Assembly: GCF_027604915.1 (NCBI RefSeq)
Contig: NZ_JAJAQC010000009.1
Span: forward strand, 62,001-126,000
DNA from: Streptomonospora mangrovi
Lineage (GTDB): Bacteria > Actinomycetota > Actinomycetes > Streptosporangiales > Streptosporangiaceae
Length of the DNA: 64,000 nt
Direction: 5' to 3'
Shown piece after piece: positions 32,011 to 38,961 of this stretch; the first letter of the stretch is position 1; each line of letters opens with the position of its first letter. The notes beneath the pieces were generated by a model, which did no database searches, was not told where the DNA came from, and worked only from the letters and a program-made list of their open reading frames with translations. The position numbers were made by a program, and so were the translations under genes.

Positions 32011-32652
32011 TCAGCCCCCGGCCGCGTGCACGGCGGCGCGTGCCCCGGCGCGGACGGCGTCGACGACGGGAACCGGGACCCGGTCGGCCAGGTGCGCGGC
32101 CAGGCCGATGGTGGTCATGCCGGTGCAGGCGAACATCAGGCTGTCGGCGCCCATGGCCACCAGGCGCTCGGCGGCCCGCACCGACGCGGCCAGGCCCGCC
32201 TCGCCGCGCAGGTCGTGGGTGTTGCGCACCCCTTCGGGCACGAGCGCGGCCACGCGGGCCGGACCGAGCACGGAGGTGACGGACTCCGGGGTGCGGGTGG
32301 TGAGGTCCAGCACGCCCACCCGCGATCCCAGCTCCAGGGCGCGGCGCGCGGCCGACTCCCCGGCGCCGACCACGGGCACCCGCACCGCCGCGCGGGCCGC
32401 GGCCAGCCCGGGATCGGCCGCGCAGCTAATGAGCACCGCGTCGACCCCGTCCTCGCGCTCCATGCGCGCGGCCAGGTCGGGGACCTTGGCGGCGGCGAGC
32501 GCGAAGGTGGTGTCGTCGTGCACGCCGTCGGGCTGGTCGGGCAGGCACCGCGAGACGGCCGTCACGCCCAGTTCGGCCTCGATCACGCGGCCGTGCGCGC
32601 CTAGGTGGGCCGCGTCGTCGGTGGTGACCACGCGGATGACGCCGATCCTCAC
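32011..32652 (-). CDS. Asp/Glu/hydantoin racemase family protein
   Basis: 213 residues from GTG 32652. IGVIRVVTTDDA opens the first Rossmann half; VDAVLISCAADPGLAAAR supplies the first catalytic Cys region and ADSLMFACTGMTTIG the second, the two-Cys pattern of cofactor-independent racemases. VPVVGAGESAARRALELGSR is a conserved phosphate-turn-like region. It overlaps the AroM gene by 3 nt, so the two are translationally coupled. Substrate is probably an amino acid, hydantoin or related acid released by the pathway served by the OPT transporter. Confidence 0.85.
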   Translation of the reverse strand: MRIGVIRVVTTDDAAHLGAHGRVIEAELGVTAVSRCLPDQPDGVHDDTTFALAAAKVPDLAARMEREDGVDAVLISCAADPGLAAARAAVRVPVVGAGESAARRALELGSRVGVLDLTTRTPESVTSVLGPARVAALVPEGVRNTHDLRGEAGLAASVRAAERLVAMGADSLMFACTGMTTIGLAAHLADRVPVPVVDAVRAGARAAVHAAGG

Positions 32653-33359
32653 GCCGCCCCCCGCTCCCGTGCCGCCTTCAGCGAGTCCAGGACCTCGGCG
32701 GCCAGCCGCGCGCAGACCGAGCGGGCCAGCACCACCGGCAGGCCCGAGGCGGCGGCCGCGCGGGCGCGCATGTCCTCGGTGTAGCCGATGCAGTCCAGGG
32801 CCAGCAGGTCGGCGCCGGATTCGGCCAGGCGCCGCGCGGCGGCGGCCAGGTCGTCGGGGGTGCCGGTGTAGGGCGAGCAGACGTCGGTGACCACCCGGGC
32901 GCCGGAGGGCAGCCGGCGGCCGAACTTGGCCTCGGTGTCGGCCCGCTGCTCGGGCAGCGGGCACACCACGCCGACCGTCCCGCCCGCGCCGACCAGGGCG
33001 GCGGCGCCGAAGGCGATCAGCCGGTCGGGCACGAACAGCGGCCGGGTGTGGGGCAGGTCGGGGAACGCGCCGGTGCAGGCCAGCAGCACCGCGTCGACCT
33101 CGCGCTCCAGCTCGGCCAGGACGCCGGGCAGGCGCGCCATGACCAGGGACTCGCCCAGGACCACGGAGCCGCCGTCGGCGAGGCGGGTGGTGAGGGCGTG
33201 GTCGCCCGGGGCGACCGGCCGCGCCTCGATCTCGGCGCGGGTGAGGCCGTCGAGCACGCCGCGCTCGACCACGACGGCCTCGGGCAGCAGGGCGGTCAGT
33301 TCGGGGGTCAGGTCCGGGCGCGGCGCCTGGCCGATGGTGAGGACTCCCAGTCGTGTCAC
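32649..33359 (-). CDS. AroM-family protein
   Basis: 236 residues from GTG 33359 with GGGAGG upstream. LGVLTIGQAPRPDL is the AroM signature; VDAVLLACTGAFPDLPHTRP, LFVPDRLIAFGAAALVG and LLALDCIGYTEDMRARAA follow the family order. The fold is related to the Asp/Glu racemases, and the Cys in ACTG and DCIGY match the two catalytic positions. The biochemical role of AroM is unknown; in E. coli it was named from an aro regulon position only. It starts 13 nt after the OPT transporter stop. Confidence 0.88.
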   Translation of the reverse strand: MTRLGVLTIGQAPRPDLTPELTALLPEAVVVERGVLDGLTRAEIEARPVAPGDHALTTRLADGGSVVLGESLVMARLPGVLAELEREVDAVLLACTGAFPDLPHTRPLFVPDRLIAFGAAALVGAGGTVGVVCPLPEQRADTEAKFGRRLPSGARVVTDVCSPYTGTPDDLAAAARRLAESGADLLALDCIGYTEDMRARAAAASGLPVVLARSVCARLAAEVLDSLKAARERGAA

Positions 33360-33372
33360 GGTGCCTCCCGGG

Positions 33373-35022
33373 CTAGCGGCTGAAGATGGTGCCGACGGAG
33401 TGGACGGAGTCGCCGGCGATGAGTCCGGCGCCGACCAGGGAGATCTCCTGCTCGCCCTTCTCACCGCGGCGGCGCTGCCACACCAGGCGGATCGCCAGGC
33501 CGGCCAGCACCAGCCACCCGGCGTTGGGGGTGGCCACCAGCAGGCCGGTGGCCAGCAGGACGCCCATCTGGCGCCGGGGGCCGCCCAGGAACTGCACGAT
33601 CGCGCCGGGGATCGCCCACAGCAGCAGTTGGAGCAGGACGGAGGGGTCGGTCAGGCCGGCCTTGATGGTGTCGGCGTAGACGATCGAGGTGGGCGGCACC
33701 GCGCCCTCCTCGAACAGGCCCTGCCACAGCAGCGCGACCATGCCGATGGCCACCGCGAAGCCGATCATCGAGGAGAAGAGCTGCTGGCGGCGGCCGTCCA
33801 GCTCGAAGGCGGTGTAGGGGCGGCGGTCGCGGCGCAGGATCCAGCCGGCCTTGAAGTCGTAGCCCATGTCGGCGAAGGCCGGGCCGGTGGCTGCGCAGTA
33901 GCCCACCAGCAGCGCCAGCGGCACCCCCGGGATGCCCAGCGCCAGGCCCAGGATCAGGAAGATGAGGGTGACGGCGAAGGCGGGGAACCAGCCGGCGTGC
34001 ATGGCGGCCAGGCCCACGATCAGCTCGTGGACCAGGGCGGCCACGGCGGCGAACAGGACGAACCCGATGATGCCCAGCCAGCTCATGTCCGACCACACCC
34101 CGCCGGCGACCGCCAGCACCAGGGCGCCCAGCGCGAACAGGGCGTAGCCCGAGCCCAGCGCCCGGCCCAGCGTGGCGCGGCCGACCGTGTAGGCCAGGGA
34201 GGGGTCGTCCTGGGCGGCGCGCTCGCGGGCCGCCTCGCGCTCGGCCTCGCGGCGGCCCTGCCGGCCGGCGAGGATGATGACGATCTGCACGAGGGCGACC
34301 ACGCCCGCGCCGATCATGACGCCGTGGGGCACGTAGACGGCGTTGAGGTCGATTCCGGTCACCGCCGGGGAGTACTGGGCGACCAGCAGACCCACGGCGA
34401 ACATGAGCAGCGCCCACACGTTGCCGATCATCGCGATGCCCGCGGCCGACATCGGCATGCCGAAGAAGGACGCGCCCAGGCCCACCACGCCGCTGCCGAC
34501 CAGGATGGCGGCCTGGCGGCCGCCCCGGTCGCCGGCCTTGATGGTCTCGGCGGCCGCGACGCCGGGCGGCCAGGCCGCGTCGGCGGGCAGGAACCGCGAG
34601 CCGAACGCCTTGTAGAGCACCCACACGTCGATCAGCAGGCCAAGGGAGGCGCCCAGCAGCATCGGCCACACCAGGTCGGGCCGGCCGAACAGGAACGGGA
34701 TCGCGATCGGGGTGAGCAGGGAGTTCGCGGCGGCGAAGGTGGCACCGGAGATCGAGGACTGGATGAGGTTCTGGCGGTTGGTGTTGCGGAAGGACCGCAT
34801 GCCCAGGAACCCGATGCGCCCGATGAGCATCGCGATGACCGCGCCGATGACGCTGGTGTTGGGCGACACGCCGAGCGTCGTGATCATGTGGATCCCGATG
34901 ACGGCGCCGAGGAGGCTCACCAGCACGGTGGTGATGACGACGACGGGCTCGAACGCCCGCGGGTGGCGGTCGCTCTCGGAAGTCTGCGGTTCGGTGGCCG
35001 AACCGGGGGCCGACGGTTCCAT
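33373..35022 (-). CDS. OPT-family oligopeptide transporter
   Basis: 549 residues with about 14 hydrophobic segments. OPT features include VIGAVIAMLIGRIGFLGMRS, RNTNRQNLIQSSISGATFAA, WPMLLGASLGLLIDVWVLYK, VGLGASFFGMPMSAAGIAMI and YCAATGPAFADMGYDFKAGW. The family imports peptides or metal-peptide chelates by proton symport. This one is shorter than eukaryotic members and resembles bacterial ones encoded with DUF1177 and AroM. First gene of a leftward operon; divergent from IclR across a 225-nt regulatory gap. Confidence 0.9.
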   Translation of the reverse strand: MEPSAPGSATEPQTSESDRHPRAFEPVVVITTVLVSLLGAVIGIHMITTLGVSPNTSVIGAVIAMLIGRIGFLGMRSFRNTNRQNLIQSSISGATFAAANSLLTPIAIPFLFGRPDLVWPMLLGASLGLLIDVWVLYKAFGSRFLPADAAWPPGVAAAETIKAGDRGGRQAAILVGSGVVGLGASFFGMPMSAAGIAMIGNVWALLMFAVGLLVAQYSPAVTGIDLNAVYVPHGVMIGAGVVALVQIVIILAGRQGRREAEREAARERAAQDDPSLAYTVGRATLGRALGSGYALFALGALVLAVAGGVWSDMSWLGIIGFVLFAAVAALVHELIVGLAAMHAGWFPAFAVTLIFLILGLALGIPGVPLALLVGYCAATGPAFADMGYDFKAGWILRRDRRPYTAFELDGRRQQLFSSMIGFAVAIGMVALLWQGLFEEGAVPPTSIVYADTIKAGLTDPSVLLQLLLWAIPGAIVQFLGGPRRQMGVLLATGLLVATPNAGWLVLAGLAIRLVWQRRRGEKGEQEISLVGAGLIAGDSVHSVGTIFSR

Positions 35023-35165
35023 GTGTGGTCCTTCGCGGATGGCTCACGTCCGTCAAGGGCGGAGTTGTCACTGGTCAGGGGTGTGCGGGATGCGGCGACG
35101 GCGACGACACTGTCATGTCCCCTCACCCTCAGGCTGCCCGCCGTTCACCTGCCGGAGCAAAGGTT

Positions 35166-35180
35166 TCCCACTATCTGGGA
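35166..35180. promoter_or_regulatory. Candidate IclR operator between OPT and IclR genes
   Basis: TCCCA (35166-35170) and TGGGA (35176-35180) flank a 5-nt spacer in the only AT-rich part of the 225-nt gap. TAAGAT (35183-35188) just downstream could be a -10 element. Inferred site. Confidence 0.4.
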
Positions 35181-35247
35181 GTTAAGATCAGATTTCGGTC
35201 CAGGGCGGACGGCGGTCCGGCCGGTCGGACGCACGTAGGGTGAGCCC

Positions 35248-36099
35248 ATGTCCACCGGTTCCACCGGGCCCGCAGGCCCCCTCCAGACGGTCGACCGGGC
35301 GCTCGACATCCTGCTCAGCTTCGATGAGTACCGCACGAGCTGGGGCGTCCTCGAACTCGCCGAGGAGTTCGGCCTGTCGAAGTCGACCGCCCAGCGGTTG
35401 CTCGCCTCGCTCGCGGGCAAGGGGTTCCTGCGCGCCGACCCCGACACCCGCCGCTACGGCATGGGCCCCGCCATGTGGCGCATGGCCGGCCTGTGGGAGC
35501 GCTCGGGCGGGCTGTCGGTGCTGGCCGAGCCCCTGCTCGCCGACCTGGCGCGGGCCAGCGGCCGCACCGCGCTGTTCTGCGTGCCCGACGGCGCGCACGT
35601 GCGCTGCATCGCGGCGGTCAGCGGCACCGAGGGGCCGCGCCGCTCGCACCCCTTCGTGGACGAGCTGTACCCCGCCCACGCCGGGGCGACCTCCCGCGCC
35701 TACTTCGCCTTCCTGGACCCCGCCGAGCGCCGGGCGCTGCTGGCGGGCCGGCCCTCCGCCCGCTTCTCCGACCTCACCCCCTATGAGGAGCGGCAGGTGG
35801 AGGCCCTGCTGGACGAGGCCGTGGAGCGCGGCTACGCGATCTCCCAGGGCGAGTACGACGCCGCCTCGCGCGCGCTGGGCGTGCCCGTGTTCGGCGGGAA
35901 GCGCCCGGTGGGCTCGGTGTCCCTGGTGGAGAACAAGTACTCCGACCACGACGACGACCTGCTGGACCACCTGGCGGCGCTGCGCACCGCCGCCGACGAG
36001 CTGACCGGGCTGCTGTCCAACCGCCGCCCGGAACCGCCCACGCGCAACTGGAGGCGGGGCCACGGCGTGCGCCCCGCACCGCGCACCACCGCACCCTAG
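35248..36099 (+). CDS. IclR-family regulator
   Basis: 283 residues. The winged HTH is at about 12-70 (TVDRALDILLSFDEYRTSWG, FGLSKSTAQRLLASLAGKGF). The C-terminal GAF-like effector domain has HVRCIAAVSG, YPAHAGATSRAYFAFL and AISQGEYDAASRALGVPVFG. Start ATG 35248 has TAGGGT at 6 nt and no clear Shine-Dalgarno, so probably leaderless. It is followed 10 nt later by pepE and is divergent from the OPT operon, so it is the likely regulator of both arms. Confidence 0.92.
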   Translation: MSTGSTGPAGPLQTVDRALDILLSFDEYRTSWGVLELAEEFGLSKSTAQRLLASLAGKGFLRADPDTRRYGMGPAMWRMAGLWERSGGLSVLAEPLLADLARASGRTALFCVPDGAHVRCIAAVSGTEGPRRSHPFVDELYPAHAGATSRAYFAFLDPAERRALLAGRPSARFSDLTPYEERQVEALLDEAVERGYAISQGEYDAASRALGVPVFGGKRPVGSVSLVENKYSDHDDDLLDHLAALRTAADELTGLLSNRRPEPPTRNWRRGHGVRPAPRTTAP

Positions 36100-36109
36100 A
36101 AGGACGGCC

Positions 36110-36871
36110 ATGCCCGAACTGCTCCTCTTCTCCAACTCCACCAACCACGGCCGGGGCTACCTCGACCACGCGTGGGAGGAGGTCGCGGCGTTCCTCGACG
36201 GCCGCGACCGGGTGGCGTTCGTGCCCTTCGCCGGCGGCGACCACGGCGCCTACACCGCGCGGGTGGCCGAGGCGTTCGCCGCGCACGGGATCGGAGTGAC
36301 CGGCGTCCCGGCCGACGCGGAGGGCGGCGCGCGGGTGCTGGACGACGCGCAGGCGGTGTTCGTGGGCGGCGGAAACACGTTCCGCCTGGTGGCCGCGCTC
36401 CAGCGCACGGGGCTGATGGCGCGGCTGCGGGAGCGGGTGCTGGCCGGGCTGCCCTACATGGGGGCCAGCGCGGGCACCAACATCACCGCGCCCACCCTGC
36501 GCACCACCAACGACATGCCGATCGTGGAGCCGGAGTCGTTCGCCGCGCTGGGGTTCCTGCCGTTCCAGATCAACCCGCACTACCTGGACGCCGACCCGCG
36601 CTCCACCCACCAGGGCGAGACCCGCGAGACCCGGCTCACGGAGTTCCTGGAGGCCAACGACGTGGACGTGCTGGGCCTGCGCGAGGGCGTGCACCTGCGG
36701 GTGCGCGGCGCGGGGGCGGAGATCTCCGGCGCCACCGTCGGCGGCACGGCCGTGCAGCCCGACGCCCCGGGGCCCGCGATCGTCTTCCGCCGGGGCAGCG
36801 CGCCCTTCGAGGTGGCGGGGGACGTCACCGACCTGTTCGCCCGCAGGCCGCGGTTCGACCAGCCGGTCTAG
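36110..36871 (+). CDS. pepE: Dipeptidase E (alpha-aspartyl dipeptidase)
   Basis: 253 residues, family S51. LLLFSNSTNHGRGYLDHAWE opens the protein; DAQAVFVGGGNTFRLVAALQ supplies the oxyanion region, YMGASAGTNITAPTL contains the nucleophile Ser, and FQINPHYLDAD the catalytic His/Asp region, all as in PepE. The enzyme removes N-terminal aspartate from Asp-X dipeptides. RBS GAAGGA just upstream. Co-transcribed with IclR, and facing a peptide transporter with AroM and a racemase, which supports a peptide- or aspartate-derived substrate for the locus. Confidence 0.92.
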   Translation: MPELLLFSNSTNHGRGYLDHAWEEVAAFLDGRDRVAFVPFAGGDHGAYTARVAEAFAAHGIGVTGVPADAEGGARVLDDAQAVFVGGGNTFRLVAALQRTGLMARLRERVLAGLPYMGASAGTNITAPTLRTTNDMPIVEPESFAALGFLPFQINPHYLDADPRSTHQGETRETRLTEFLEANDVDVLGLREGVHLRVRGAGAEISGATVGGTAVQPDAPGPAIVFRRGSAPFEVAGDVTDLFARRPRFDQPV

Positions 36872-36895
36872 GCGGAAGGTGCTGTTCGGGGCTTG

Positions 36896-36919
36896 ATAGG
36901 CAAGTGGTTACTTGCCTAT
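36896..36919. promoter_or_regulatory. ArsR-type operator over the -10 region
   Basis: ATAGGCAAGT (36896-36905) and ACTTGCCTAT (36910-36919) form a perfect 10-bp inverted repeat with spacer GGTT. Its right end overlaps the -10 element TATAGT (36917-36922), 6 nt before the GTG at 36929. Confidence 0.85.
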
Positions 36920-36928
36920 AGTGGGGCT

Positions 36929-37222
36929 GTGGCCGACGAGATATTCAAGGCACTGGCCGACCCCACCCGCCGCACGATCCTCGACGAACTCGCCGAGTCC
37001 TCGGGGCAGACCCTCTTCGAGATCTGCACGCGGCTGAGCATGAAGCACCGGCTCGGCATCTCGCGCCAGGCGGTCTCCCAGCACCTCGCCGTGCTGGAGG
37101 CCGCCGGGCTGGTCGAGAGCCGGCGGGAGGGACGCTACAAGTTCCACACTCTGAACCCGGACCCGCTGAAGCGCATCACCGAGCGGTGGACCCGGCCCGA
37201 CCAACCGGAGAGCACACCATGA
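36929..37222 (+). CDS. ArsR-family winged-helix regulator
   Basis: 97 residues from GTG 36929. IFKALADPTRRTILDELAES is the standard ArsR opening; ISRQAVSQHLAVLEAAGLVE is the recognition helix region, followed by the wing SRREGRYKFHTLN. There is no obvious metal-binding Cys pair, so it belongs to the non-metal branch usually found with VOC or SRPBCC genes. Leaderless start (TATAGT at 6 nt) overlain by a perfect palindrome, so autorepression is very likely. Its TGA overlaps the next ATG (ATGA). Confidence 0.93.
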   Translation: MADEIFKALADPTRRTILDELAESSGQTLFEICTRLSMKHRLGISRQAVSQHLAVLEAAGLVESRREGRYKFHTLNPDPLKRITERWTRPDQPESTP

Positions 37223-37614
37223 GAATCCGCCTGCTGAGCGTCTTCGTCGACGACCAGGAGAAGGCCCTGCGCTTCTACACCGACGTGCTGGGCTTCGTGA
37301 AGAAGCACGACGTTCCCATCAGCGGCGAGGACCGGTGGCTGACCGTGGTGTCGCCGGAGGACCCCGAGGGCCCCGAACTGCTGCTGGAGCCCGCCGGGCA
37401 CCCCGCCGTGGCGCCCTACCGCGAGGCGCTGGGCGCGGACGGCATCCCGCTCGCCCAGTTCGCCGTGGCGGACGTCCACGCCGAGTTCGCCCGCCTGCGC
37501 GAGCTGGGCGTGGCGTTCACCCAGGAACCGCTGGAGATGGGCGGGGTCACCACCGCCGTGCTGGACGACACCTGCGGCAACCTCATCCAGCTCCTCCAGC
37601 AGCCGAAGGAGTAG
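37219..37614 (+). CDS. VOC-family (glyoxalase/bleomycin-resistance-like) protein
   Basis: 131 residues. RIRLLSVFVDDQEKALRFYT, DVLGFVKKHDVPISGEDRWL and VTTAVLDDTCGNLIQLLQQP give the paired beta-alpha-beta-beta-beta modules with a C-terminal metal-ligand region (DDTCGNLIQL). Such ArsR-linked VOC proteins usually lack tested function; dioxygenase, thiol transferase or binding protein are possible. Translationally coupled to the ArsR gene by an ATGA overlap. Confidence 0.9.
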   Translation: MRIRLLSVFVDDQEKALRFYTDVLGFVKKHDVPISGEDRWLTVVSPEDPEGPELLLEPAGHPAVAPYREALGADGIPLAQFAVADVHAEFARLRELGVAFTQEPLEMGGVTTAVLDDTCGNLIQLLQQPKE

Positions 37615-37728
37615 CGCCGGTCGCCCGGGGCGGGCGCGGCCGCACCGCGCGTTGGCGCGGCCGGTGCCCGTCCTGTGCCGTTGCCGATTAGGCGCGCGCC
37701 GTCCGCGTTGTGATCCCCGTCTCGACGG

Positions 37729-37755
37729 TGTCACAACGGGAGGTGGGCCGGTGTC
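37729..37755 (+). promoter_or_regulatory. ECF41-type promoter
   Basis: TGTCACA (37729-37735) matches the ECF41 -35 element; 16 nt later TGTC (37752-37755) stands where CGTC is expected. Spacing matches, one base differs. It lies 76 nt upstream of the sigma factor gene, so autoregulation is likely. Confidence 0.6.
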
Positions 37756-37830
37756 CTGTGTCCGGCGGGACACCGGGGCCGGCGGCCGGGACGGGCCGCC
37801 GGCCACGAGGCGAGCGGAGAGCGGGAGACA

Positions 37831-38745
37831 GTGCCAGACATGCCAGACATGAGCGACCACGCCACCGACCCGGCGACCGAGGTCTTCGTCGCCCACCGCA
37901 ACCTGCTCTTCACCGTCGCCTACGAGATGCTCGGCTCGGCGGCCGACGCCGAGGACGTTTTCCAGGAGACCTGGCTGCGGTGGGCCGGCGTCGACCGCGA
38001 GCAGGTGCGCGACGAGCGCGCCTACCTGGTCCGCATCACCACCCGGCAGGCGCTCAACCGGCTGCGCACGCTCAAGCGCCGCAAGGAGTCCTATGTCGGC
38101 TCCTGGCTGCCCGAACCGCTGCTCACCGCCCCCGACGTGGCCGCCGACGCGGAACTCGCCGAAAGCGTGTCGATGGCGCTCATGTACGTGCTGGAGACGC
38201 TGGCGCCGACCGAGCGCGCCGTCTTCGTGCTGCGCGAGGTCTTCGACGTGGGCTACGACGAGATCGCGGAGGCCGTCGGCAAGAGCCCCGCCGCCGTGCG
38301 CCAGATCGCGCACCGCGCCCGCCGGCACGTCGACGCCCGCCGCCCCCGCCAGACCGTGCCCGCCGGCGAGGCCCGCCACGCCCTGGAGGCGTGCCGGCGC
38401 GCGCTGGAGACCGGCGACCCGCAGGGGCTCCTCGACGTGCTCGCCCCCGACGTCGTCTTCGTCGGCGACGGCGGCGGTGTGAAGCGGGCGGCGCTGCGGC
38501 CGGTCGTGGGCGCCGAGAAGATCCTGCGCTTCCTGGTCGGCGGCCTGGGCCGGATCGGCGGCGCGGTCACCGCCGAGGCGTCCCTGGTCAACGGCAACCC
38601 GGCACTGGTCGTGCGGCTGGACGGCGAACTCGACGGCGTCCTGGCGCTGCGCATCGAGGGCGGCCGGGTCACCGGGCTGTACTACGTCCGCAACCCCGAG
38701 AAGCTGACCCGCGTGGGCACCGAGACCCCGCTCACCCTGCGCTGA
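37831..38745 (+). CDS. ECF41-group (SigJ-type) RNA polymerase sigma factor
   Basis: 304 residues. Region 2 spans about 22-85 (EVFVAHRNLLFTVAYEMLGS, AEDVFQETWLRWAG, RAYLVRITTRQALNRLR), region 4 spans about 115-170 (LETLAPTERAVFVLREVFDV, YDEIAEAVGKSPAAVRQIAH), and the final 115 residues are a SnoaL-like domain (VLAPDVVFVGDGGGVKR) that modulates activity in ECF41 proteins in place of an anti-sigma factor. GTG 37831, ATG 37840 and ATG 37849 are alternative starts, created by a 9-nt tandem repeat. The usual carboxymuconolactone decarboxylase/oxidoreductase partner is not adjacent. Confidence 0.9.
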   Translation: MPDMPDMSDHATDPATEVFVAHRNLLFTVAYEMLGSAADAEDVFQETWLRWAGVDREQVRDERAYLVRITTRQALNRLRTLKRRKESYVGSWLPEPLLTAPDVAADAELAESVSMALMYVLETLAPTERAVFVLREVFDVGYDEIAEAVGKSPAAVRQIAHRARRHVDARRPRQTVPAGEARHALEACRRALETGDPQGLLDVLAPDVVFVGDGGGVKRAALRPVVGAEKILRFLVGGLGRIGGAVTAEASLVNGNPALVVRLDGELDGVLALRIEGGRVTGLYYVRNPEKLTRVGTETPLTLR

Positions 38746-38899
38746 CGCCCCGCCGCGCCCCGGCGCGGACGCCCGGCGGGGGCGGGGGTGAGGGGCGGGC
38801 AGGCGGAGGCGGGGGAACCAGGTGGCCGGTCCGGTGGGGGTGCCGCACCGGGCGGGCGCGCTCTCGCCGGTCTCCGGCGGCGGCCGTCCCGCGTGCGCG

Positions 38900-38917
38900 G
38901 ATGAAACGATTCTCATC
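38900..38917. promoter_or_regulatory. Imperfect palindrome upstream of the kinase gene
   Basis: GATGAAA (38900-38906) and TCTCATC (38911-38917) form an inverted repeat (6 of 7 pairs) around 4 nt, AT-rich against its surroundings. It vaguely resembles a Zur/Fur-type box; 44 nt before the ATG at 38962. Weak call. Confidence 0.3.
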
Positions 38918-38961
38918 GCCGCTTCATGTTGGGCTGACCCGCGCCCGGCATCATCGCCACC

